A stretch of 64,000 nt of DNA from Eunapius fragilis (lineage: Eukaryota > Porifera > Demospongiae > Spongillida > Spongillidae), in NCBI GenBank assembly GCA_963681505.1, contig OY811974.1:8755840-8819839 (forward strand), given 5' to 3'. Shown here one piece after another: positions 43,500 through 52,935 of this stretch. The position numbers were made by a program, and so were the translations under genes. Position 1 is the first letter of the stretch. Each line of letters opens with the position of its first letter. The notes below the pieces were generated by a model, which searched no databases, was not told where the DNA came from, and was given only the letters and a program-made list of their open reading frames with translations.

Positions 43500-45433
43500 A
43501 GCCAAGTCTAACAGGTATCAAAAAGACAAAGGAAGGTTTATTCACTCATTATCGCCAGTCAATTCTGTTCAGTCTGACCTACACATCCACACAATAGCAA
43601 TGTACGTTACATGATGTTATGAAAAGTTGACACAAATAAAGAGGATTAGGCTGAGCTTTTTAACACTACTTTGAGACCCAAGCCATATACGTTCTTATGA
43701 GAATTGCTAATTCGTCTAATGCGCATTGCGCATGGTGCATGGAAACAGGGGCCGCGGGTTGGTTGTGAGAAATTTTTTATTTTTGAATTGGGATAAAATT
43801 AATAATCTACGTATGGAACAGTGTCCAGCAAAATCACCCTTACGATACTTTATCACATCTTCCAGGACAGCAAAAGAAAAGTAACGGTCGTATTGAAATG
43901 TATGGCTAATACTAAAATCAGATAGTCCAATTTAAGATGCGTATTATAAAGACCATTTGATAGAAGCTCTTGGGAGTTCACGGAAAATTAATAAAACTTG
44001 AAAAACTATCACGCTGAGAAAGGTGATTTTGCTGATCACTGTTCCATATACCTATTCCGCATGCGCATTTGCATGTTCAATATTTGTGCCTAGTGGAATT
44101 TAACTTCAGAGTAATGTATAGCATACACCGGTTAGATCAACATATTGATGTTGACAAAATGATGTCGTTATCGATATAACGAATAACAGTGAGCCTCTTT
44201 TCAACTGCGGAGAGAGGTCTCTAACCCAGGAATGGAAAAATGCAAATGCACTATTCAGCACAGTGTAGTAATGTTGTATAATGTAGGGCCAATTATTGTA
44301 TGGTGCAATGTTGGAAGGAGGGTTTTACATTACATCATGCAGTAACATGTCATTGTTGGAAATGTTTTAAATTACCCCACTTGCTACGTACTGCATCTAT
44401 ATCCTTGTATTGTCATCAAGAGTAAATGTAGACTTAGGACTCTATTTCAGAACTAGTTCAATTTTAATTAAGTATTTAAAATTTCTTCTAATTTTATATA
44501 TAATTTACCTATGAGCGGTATTCGCAAAATGAGGATTGCGCGCGCATGGAACGGTCAGGGTGGAGGAGGATTAGGGAGTGGGTGGGTGTTGTGTGCTCAT
44601 GCCATTCGACACACACCACACATCCATCTATCCCAAAAGGCTGTCATGATTACGCGTCAGTCGAAAAGTACATGGAAGCAGACTTTGCATTGTTGGGCTG
44701 AAGATATGCGCACATGATCAGTAATATTACCTTATGCTGTGTGGCGGTAGTAAACTGCAACACGCAATATTATAATCTTTCACCACGGAGACTTGAGCAG
44801 TTTTCCTTTTCTCGCAGTATATGGACTTGATATAGCCCTTTCCATATGCTATATGAGGAGTGTCACGAAGTTCGGTATGAACTATCGTAGTAGTGGTTAC
44901 TGATAGTATGCGGTACACTTTTACGTTTCCCCGCACAACATGTGCAGGTCATGCTTACATATGTTGTGCGCACGTCAACGTTATAGTGTATTTACGATAT
45001 GCTATCTAAACATACAATATAATATAGTAGACCATCATGACGTATTAGCTGAGGTTGCTTTGAGTTTGAGACACGCATCATCTTGATATTCAATTCCTAT
45101 TAAGACATATTGCAGGAAAGAAACTGCACTACAATATTATTCTTACATCGTATATTATATCTTATTCTTATCTTATATATCGTATATTAATGTAATATGG
45201 GTTTGTTCTACACTTAGTATGTTTAGGTGTAATAATTTGCAGCGCTATTCAAAATTCTTTATCGTTACATCCCCCGTTCAACGACAAGTTTACATAATTT
45301 TGTTGGAGGAGAGGTGACATGTTGGTTTATGCGTGGATTCAGTTGACAATGTAATGGGCATTTGTTCTAATATGTTACGTGTGCCGTCGACGTCATTAAC
45401 CTGAATGCGCCCTTGAAGATAAGGGGACTTTTA
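43500..45433. repeat. ~2-kb duplication of 16.27-18.5 kb (gamma, MITE B, beta)
   Basis: Segment gamma at 43560-43790, MITE family B at 43815-44045 (GGAACAGTGTCCAGCAAAATC ends) and segment beta at 44260-45430 follow in the same order as at 16285, 16554 and 17030. The copy is broken at 45434 by the hexamer array, at the position of GGGGACTTTTTAG in the other copies. Confidence 0.75.
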
Positions 45434-45720
45434 GGGGAGGGGGAGGGGGAGGGGGAGGGGAGGGGGAGGGGGAGGGGAGGGGAGGGGGAGGGGGAGGGGG
45501 AGGGGGAGGGGAGGGGAGGGGGAGGGGGAGGGGGAGGGGGAGGGGGAGGGGGAGGGGAGGGGGAGGGGGAGGGGGAGGGGGAGGGGGAGGGGGAGGGGGA
45601 GGGGGAGGGGGAGGGGGAGGGGGAGGGGGAGGGGGAGGGGGAGGGGGAGGGGGAGGGGGAGGGGGAGGGGGAGGGGGAGGGGGAGGGGGAGGGGGAGGGG
45701 AGGGGGAGGGGGAGGAGGAG
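45434..45720 (+). repeat. (GGGGGA)n hexanucleotide array
   Basis: About 287 bp of GGGGGA with occasional GGGGA units. It arises inside duplicated segment beta. It gives false open frames (Gly-Glu on plus, Pro-Ser on minus). Confidence 0.95.
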
Positions 45721-46064
45721 AATGGAACTGGAATATCTAATTAAACAATGAATTGTGTGTAATAATTTCCTCACACCCGCAGGTGTATGACGAACATCTT
45801 CAATTAATTCAGTAAATAAGTAACATTAAATCAGTTGATAAATTTAGTCGTTTGTCACAGGTTATTTATAGAAACAAATGAAATTCCGATGGGTTTTGAT
45901 TTTGGAATTCTAGCCACTTGCAAAGCTTCTGGGGCTCTGCCCCAGGCCTCGATGGGAACTTACAGCGCTCCCCCATACCCCTAGCTGGGCGGGTTCTAAC
46001 AAATCATATTGTTACAATTATTCTATCAAGGAGCGTTACAGGTTGTAATCCCTATCAATATTGA
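45721..46064. other. No supported gene
   Basis: Intergenic sequence. Confidence 0.35.
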
Positions 46065-46313
46065 TGCAGCCCTGTACACCTTTGGCTGTCCCTCAGCGTA
46101 CACTGGTCATTCACCTCAGTCAAAGATGACCAGTATATCATCTGGAAGATTACCTTCCGTGTGATTGCAAAGATTAGTCCGGTGGGATATCATCTACTTC
46201 GTGTGGATCTTTTCCTTCACAATGTGAATAAAATCACTTGGCTCAACCCCCAAGGTGATTATTTTACCAGCCGGTGTCTTAACAAAAATCTGCATCTCGT
46301 CGCTTTACCATAG
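46065..46313 (+). other. Open stretch of 82 codons without a start
   Basis: The frame is open between a TGA at 46062 and a TAG at 46311 and reads SFTSVKDDQYIIWKITFRV and [13 protein letters not shown], an alternating hydrophobic, beta-like pattern. No ATG or clear splice pair was found. It could be an exon or a relic. Confidence 0.25.
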
Positions 46314-46377
46314 TAGATTTTATTTATTTGCAATGACTATTCAATTTGGCATTTAACCGCAGTTGCGACCCCCGGAA

Positions 46378-47250
46378 ATGCTGTCATGCTTATTTTATGA
46401 AGTGCGCACTACTACACTACTACATACAAATGAATCAACTATCCATCTTGTCCCTCTTCATTTATGTACAAGTATGAAGATATTGGTGAGGACACTGACT
46501 GGCAAGACCATCACCTTGGAGGTTGTGCCAAGCGATACTATTGACAACGTAAAGGCCAAGATCCAGGACAAGGAAGGTATTCCACCAGGCCAAATTCAAC
46601 TCATCTTTGCCGGCCAACAGCTGGAAAATGGTCGTACACTGAGCTACTACAATATCCAGAAGGAATCGACCTTCCATCTTGCGATGGTCCAGCGTCATTG
46701 GTGTACTAGTATGAAGATATTTGTGAAGACACTGACTGGCAAGACCATCACCTTGGAGGTTGAGCCAAGCGATACCATTAACAACGTGAAGGTCAAGATC
46801 CAGGACAAGGAAGGTATTCCACCAGGCCAACAGCCACTCATCTTTGCTGGCCAACAGCTGGAAGATGGTCGTACACTGAGCGACTACAATGTCCAGAAGG
46901 AATCGACCCTCCATCTTGTTCCGCGTCATTGGTGTACTAGTATGAAGATATTTGTGAAGACACTGACTGGCAAGACCATCACCTTGGAGGTTGAGCCAAG
47001 CGATACCATTGAAAACGTGAAGGCCAAGATCCTGGACAAGGAAGGTATTCCACCAGGCCAACAGCCACTCATCTTTGCTGGCCAACAGCTGGAAGATGGT
47101 CGTACACTGAGCGACTACAATATCGAGAAGGAATCGACCCTTCGTCTTGTCCAGCGGGTACGCGGGGACCATACAGCAGGTACGTTAGTGTGTATGCTTC
47201 ATTATATGAAATGGGTAGGGATCCAAGGAGTTAATTGTCATACCCGTTAA
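46378..47250 (+). CDS. Tandem ubiquitin-like repeat protein lacking K48 and diglycine ends
   Basis: Starting at the ATG at 46378, three ubiquitin-like units begin at MKILVRTL (46474), MKIFVKTL (46711) and MKIFVKTL (46942). The fold core is conserved: [37 protein letters not shown]-x-GRTLS, ESTLHL. In every unit K48 is Gln (AGQQ), D39 is Gly and R42 is Pro or Gln. The C-terminal RLRGG is replaced by QRHWCTS or PRHWCTS in units 1 and 2, and unit 3 ends QRVRGDH, with G76 as Asp. K6, K11, K27, K29, K33, K63 and the L8-I44 patch remain. A short remnant [14 protein letters not shown] before unit 1 looks like the end of a lost unit. A possible donor (GCAGGTACGT) at 47179 could extend the gene. It cannot be processed or conjugated like polyubiquitin, so it would act, if at all, as a fused tandem ubiquitin-fold protein, or it is a pseudogene with intact frame. 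Confidence 0.8.
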   Translation: MLSCLFYEVRTTTLLHTNESTIHLVPLHLCTSMKILVRTLTGKTITLEVVPSDTIDNVKAKIQDKEGIPPGQIQLIFAGQQLENGRTLSYYNIQKESTFHLAMVQRHWCTSMKIFVKTLTGKTITLEVEPSDTINNVKVKIQDKEGIPPGQQPLIFAGQQLEDGRTLSDYNVQKESTLHLVPRHWCTSMKIFVKTLTGKTITLEVEPSDTIENVKAKILDKEGIPPGQQPLIFAGQQLEDGRTLSDYNIEKESTLRLVQRVRGDHTAGTLVCMLHYMKWVGIQGVNCHTR

Positions 47251-47766
47251 GCATTTGCATTGTCTAGTAGTCTGGCTGGTTTGCTAAACGAGATCAGTTG
47301 AGATAGCCAATGAAAAAAAAAAAAAGCGTTATTGTGCATATTTACATGGGTGTGTATTTGTGGGTGTGGCCTAACCATTTAACGCACTGCTAATACGGAA
47401 ATATTATTAAGTTCAAGGCCACTCTTTCCTCAGGACCGGTGTAACAGGATAGTCTGCCCCCCCCCCCCCCCCCCCCCCTCCCTAAAAATTGTCCGGTCGG
47501 ACAACGTAGCATAGGATATACGTTGTCTCCCCTAGGACAATTATTCATTAACCTAGGAATATCGGTCCGCTTGAGGATTTGCTGCCCCCTTCGGTTTTGT
47601 ATGCAAAGCTTTACCAAATAGCCCATCCAATCGGTTGTGCAGTTGCGCTCTCCTTAAGAACTTTGAATGTTGCATGATCACTTTGATGATCTGTTCGTTG
47701 TTCCCATGCAGCGTATGGGTATAACTAGTTAATCTTCCTCCGCGGGTGTCCTTCATAGCCTGCGGA
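47251..47766. other. No gene; poly-C tract at 47457-47478
   Basis: Contains A13 and C22 homopolymers and a CCGGTCGGAC palindrome. No frame of interest. Confidence 0.5.
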
Positions 47767-48144
47767 CAGGCAGGCAAGCAGGCAAGCAGGCAAGCAGGCA
47801 AGCAGGCAAGCAGGCAAGCAGGCAAGCAGGCAAGCAGGCAAGCAGGCAAGCAGGCAAGCAGGCAAGCAGGCAAGCAGGCAAGCAGGCAAGCAGGCAAGCA
47901 GGCAAGCAGGCAAGCAGGCAAGCAGGCAAGCAGGCAAGCAGGCAAGCAGGCAAGCAGGCAAGCAGGCAAGCAGGCAAGCAGGCAAGCAGGCAAGCAGGCA
48001 AGCAGGCAAGCAGGCAAGCAGGCAAGCAGGCAAGCAGGCAAGCAGGCAAGCAGGCAAGCAGGCAAGCAGGCAAGCAGGCAAGCAGGCAAGCAGGCAAGCA
48101 GGCAAGCAGGCAAGCAGGCAAGCAGGCAAGCAGGCAAGCAGGCA
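47767..48144 (+). repeat. (GGCAAGCA)47 octamer array
   Basis: About 376 bp of an almost perfect 8-bp unit. Because 8 is not a multiple of 3, all three frames cycle through the same 8-residue pattern and stay open (QAGKQASR on plus, ACLLACLP on minus). It is a satellite, not a gene. Confidence 0.97.
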
Positions 48145-49441
48145 TAATATAGAACAAGCCTTAATTAATTCCTTCATCACGAAACTGTATACTCTTCTGC
48201 GAATTAGTTGTTTTCAGATTTACAACATACCTAATACGGACGTGACGTCATTTCCCGCGTTTTCGAGGTACTTGAAATTATAAATTCCCTGGAGTCATTG
48301 TCAGGCGTATTTCTTTTTGTGTTTCCAAACTTACTAATCCTTCAGATAGCTTTCTGATACTAGAAAAGGTACGTGTTTTGTATTGCACTGAGGTATTTTT
48401 AAGGCTTGAAAGCCATCGCAAACGAAGTTGCATTCAAAAGTAGGTGTTTTCTTTACTACAAATGGTCACTTTTGTGGGATTTTACTCACGAAACATTGGT
48501 AAGTGAGGCTATTTCATACGGATCTATAGCCATCCTAATTGTTTTGTCAGGGTACAAAGAACTCCTAGAGGTCATATGGTTTACGGAAATTGAAACGCGT
48601 GTGAAATCCGTAATCTATATTTTTTCCAATCCATGTATTCTATGAGCAGACATATTAACTTACTGGATACATGGTGTAGCTACTAATCTAAAGGCAGAAA
48701 ATATCTAGCTTAGCCAATGTTTTAATCTTTGAACGGCAAGGGTATACATGATATTCTGTTCTCATGACATTGTGATAAGTCACGTAGTGTGTTTCAAGGC
48801 TTCATTTCCCTTTTCGACTCTTCTGTACGTTGCAAGGTACTTGAAGTGCTTTTTTATGAACATTTAAATGTGGTTGATAACGTACATACATGTCCAACTT
48901 GAACTCTATCTTTACGAGGGAGGTCTTGGAGTGGTGGTGATAAAGAAGAAATGTGGAGGCTGTGCTTACAACTAGTATGTTTAGCGTAGTAATTTGCATC
49001 ACCTTGCAAATTCTTACTATATGCATAAGCTGTTAATACTACTAAGGTTTGCATATTTTTATTGGAGGAGACCTGACATTTGGGTTAAATGCATGCATGT
49101 ATACCTGTTAGCAATCAGCAGTTGTGTTTGGCCTAGTACTAAATAGTGCAGTACTGAGTATTTGACTGGCACTTTATTCAATATAATGCTTGTAAAGAGC
49201 AATAGGGACACACATCTGGCATCCAAAGGGATATATTGCACTTTACCAACCTTTGGAACGTAAAAACAAGACCCTGTGCCATAGGTACACGCTACCAGCA
49301 AGATCCTATGTAATAGAACTATACCATATGTCTACATGTGCATATTCCTATATGTCAGAGTTTGTAATCATTCTGCATGCCTAGTTTCAAACGTTTGGGT
49401 GACAAAAAGGTTTCCTGATTAGAATTACTTTAAAAATCTGT
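48145..49441. other. No supported gene; old partial copy of segment beta at about 48700-49090
   Basis: TTTGAACGGCAAGGGTATACATG..., TAATTTGCATCACCTTGCAAA... and TTGGAGGAGACCTGACATTTGG correspond to landmarks in the beta copies, but diverged. Confidence 0.45.
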
Positions 49442-51590
49442 TTGGGCCATTCAAATATTATTGTTGGACCGGATTTCGACATCTTGTCTACACTACGCTC
49501 TTTCCCAAAAGGTACTGCAGCAAGTCCCTCCAGTCTTCTTCACATACAACATTTGCTGGATGCTGCTCTCATCCCACTCCCAACACCTATTTGCACTATT
49601 CTCAGGGACATCGTAAATCCTCTGGCTTCAGGCAAAGTACCTGCTGTCAAGGTTTTTGGCTGGAGACACATTAATTGCATGAAATAAGTTAAAAGATGGA
49701 GGCTTCCCCAGACGTTAGACCCATAGCAGTGGGAGAATCTGTCGGAAGGCTTACTGGAAAGTGCATTTGTGCTGTGGTCAAGAATGAAGCTTCTGATCTA
49801 CTTCAGCCACTTCAACTGGTTCCTGCAGTTTTAGTTCCAAAAAGATTGTCCATGGACTTAGAAAGAACATTGAGGAACATTGGATGAAAGGATACTTCAT
49901 GGTCTTCAAAATAGATACGCAAAATGCTTTTAATCTTGATTCAAGTTCTGGATGAATGCGCCACATTCTTTCCTGAACTGCTGCCATGGGTTACATGGTG
50001 CTATGGTACACACCTGTGCTGTGGCACCAGCTTGGTCATCTTTTATCGGAGACTAGAGTGCAGCAGGGTGACCCCCTTGGTCCATTGCTTTTTTCATTGA
50101 TACTCCAAAGGCTGATATCAAGCATAGATGCTGATGATGACTGCTTACAAGTGCTATTCCAGGCTTGGTACCTTGATGATGGGGTCCTCACTGGGAGTTG
50201 CTCAGCTGTGCTATGGGCCACTTCCCCTCATTGAGGAGCTGGGTCCATCTTTGGGCATCCACATCAACTTGGCAAAATGTGAGCTCTTAAGTCACTATGG
50301 AAATTCTATGTTTCCATCTGCAGTCAAGTTCTCTCACCATCCTAACCTTGACATTCATGGTGTCCCAATACCTGCATTGTTCAAAGTTCATTGCTGGAAA
50401 GTGTGTTGATGCCAAGAGACTATTGTCTTCTTTGGTTGATGTAGCAGCAGTTGACCCACATGTGACCTTGTCTCTCCTGCACTTGTGTGGCAGCTATTGC
50501 AGATTGGTCCACTTTGCAAGGGCATCCCTGTCAAGCGTAGCAGGTTCCTTGAAGCTGTTTGATGATGAAGTCAGGATATGCTTCTCATCCTGTTTTGCCA
50601 TTGACACAACAGACTCTGCCTGGATTACAAGCCCAGCTTAGCATAGGTTTTGGGGGTCTTGGTCTGCGCTCTCTCATCCACCACTCATGTGCAACATTTA
50701 TAGTTTCTTTATCCACCTCTGGCTGTAGCAGTGCAGATAATCTACACTTAAAACATGCAGACAATCGGTTCAATTACCAGGTTTCTCCATCAGATGTAAT
50801 CACAGCAGAAGGAGTATCATTAACACCTGTTACTCAGCGAATTCTGTCTAAGAAATTGAAATGTCACCTTTTAAATTCATTGTTAGGGGCTTCCTCTATG
50901 GCAGACAGAAGTCACTTTTTATCTGTTTCAGCTGCTCATGCTGCATTATAGTTGTCTGTGGTTCCATCCCCTGTCTTGGGTCTGCATCTTGAACCAAACA
51001 AGCTCCAGGCCTCTATAAAGTGGAGGTTAGGGTTAGACATATCTGGTGGTTCTCTGTGTTCTGTCTGCTCTGAGAAAGCCCTGGACCCCCTTGGGCATCA
51101 TGCCATTACATGTACTCATGGAGGTGATGTAGTGACCCAACATAACCTGTTGCGGGATGTGGTGGCTAACCTTTTCCATCAGGCCCACATGAGAGTCACA
51201 GTTGAGGTGGGCTATGGCCTTACATCTGATCATAGCCACACACATCCTGCAGATGTCCTGGTAGCAAGATGGGAGATGTTATTGCCTTCAGCTTTGGATA
51301 TAACTGTGACATCCTCACTTACTCCTGCCATCCTTGATGAGTCTTGTTCGACAGCTGGGATAGCTGCAGTAGCCACAAACATGTTGCTAATGACCCCAAG
51401 TGTGCTGAGTTGAGGTGGACCTGTGTTCCATTGCCTGTGGAAACACATGGGAATTGGGGCAGGGAGGCCCAAGAAACATTTTCCCAGCTAGCCTCTCTTC
51501 ATGCTGCAAGCCACAGTGTGACAAAATCAAAGGCAGTAGCGGACATTTATGGCTGTCTAACCTGACCTTAACGAAAGCCTTGAAGGGCTA
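49442..51590 (+). pseudogene. RLE-type retroelement, family 2 (decayed, plus strand)
   Basis: In successive broken frames: FPKGTAASPS...LLDAAL (RT fingers), DVRPIAVGESVGRLTGK, a damaged motif A region, RVQQGDPLGPLLFSL (motif B) and YLDDGVLTG (motif C). These are followed by HHAITCTHGGDVVTQHNLLRD, HPADVLVARW...LDITVTSSL (PD...D as in PD-(D/E)XK nucleases) and CAELRWTCVPLPVETHGNWG. The residue set matches R2/CRE-like elements with a C-terminal restriction-like endonuclease. At least six stops or shifts. It ends near 51590. Confidence 0.75.
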
Positions 51591-51744
51591 TCCTGGCTAG
51601 AAGTATGAGGCCAATATAATCAGGTCATGCACATATAACTCTCTAGATTAAGAAGTTTGCATTTTTCCTGTTGTTGTTGTTTGTAATATCTGTACATTAC
51701 TCTTTTATTATATAATAAGTATTACAATAATTACATGTATTGTG

Positions 51745-52935
51745 CTGCAATCAACCTAGAGTAACTCTGCTTAGCAAGGCCCTTGCATTGACTCTGACCA
51801 GTATCATGTTCAGCCTCACATATATGCTTGACAGTGCTTCTGGTTTGGGTACTGAAGACTTCACAGAAAGTCTGGTGGCCAATCGAGAAAACGTACCCTG
51901 TGCCTCGTCACCCCATGCTCCATATACCACCACAGCCATTGGAGCACATACCCAGTTGAGCTCGGTGCACTTCTGATCATTTTTGGCATGCTTCCTTTCT
52001 TCTGCTGAGAGCACAGCTGACCCTGCTGTGGTACCCGCTTCAACAATATGGGTTGAACCAAGCGGTGAGACCCCAGTAAAGTCTAGGGCTGCAGGTTTGG
52101 AGCAAACCCAATTTGGCAGAAGGACATCTGCAGGTCTAGTATGCAGGTGCTCATGTCTTAGCTTCAATACTAGCACTGACACCTGCAAGACGGCATGTCC
52201 GCACACAGGTACCCTTAGCTGATTCTGCCTAGACACAACATCCCCTCCAAATATACAAGTAACAGCATGGTGGCCAAGGGGATCGAGCATGTTGTGGGGA
52301 CAAGTTGCACATCTGGACCCAGAAGATGTATCCATTCCCAGTCCCCATTTGATAGCCACCTGGATTTCTTCAGGATCTAGTAAGATGAAGCCCTAGACCA
52401 GGAGATGGGGTTGCCAACAACCATGAAGATGCGTGCGCAGAGGACAGACATAAGTCTTCTTTGTCAGCTGCAGAACTGTTGTCGATGAGCTGGTTGAACA
52501 CTGCAGCTTCCAATTTAGAGGAGAGAAGTTGCTGTCAATGTGGGTGGTCAACAACCTCCTCAATGGACAAGGCATCATTAGATATTTTTTTAGCATTAAA
52601 GGCTGTCAGTGCATGCAATAGGTTAGTATTGGTGACTAAGAAAGAGCCAGTACTGCTGACAGAGGCAATGTATGCTGCAGAGCAGTGATGTGCAACTGAT
52701 CTGAAGCCTAGTCCACCATGTCAAAGGCTCAGCTGAGCTTGTTCTCTGGCTTTGGGTGGCATCTCAATTGCCAGACACTCCGAAAGGCAGTTCTTAACAT
52801 AATGATCAAACAAACCAAGTTCATCTGTTGCTATTGTTGGGGGTGTAGTGTGAGCTATATGAGATAGTTTGCTAAAACTACCACACATACGTAACAGTAT
52901 AAGAGCTACATGTGGATCTTGCAGAGCAACCTTTT
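51745..52935 (-). pseudogene. RLE-type retroelement, family 2 (decayed, minus strand, 3' part)
   Basis: The same family as the preceding element but inverted, so the two converge tail to tail across about 150 bp. Visible parts: thumb region (QDPHVALILLRMCGSF, LGLFDHYVKNCLSEC) at 52721-53011, and PLGHHAVTCIFGGDVVSRQN, RPADVLLPNW...LDFTGVSPL and VCAPMAVVVYGAWGDEA at 51751-52359. The RT catalytic part is missing. It is cut at about 52935 by the family 1 element. Confidence 0.75.

Noticed and set aside
45367-45774. Pro-Ser or Gly-Glu rich proteins over 100 residues
   Set aside because: Translations of the (GGGGGA)n array.
46462-47172. 236-codon open frame on the minus strand
   Set aside because: Antisense shadow of the ubiquitin-like repeats; it repeats with the same period and has no independent signal.
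47753-48180. Long open frames of Ala-Cys-Leu-Pro or Gln-Ala-Ser-Lys repeats
   Set aside because: They are translations of the GGCAAGCA satellite and exist in every frame.
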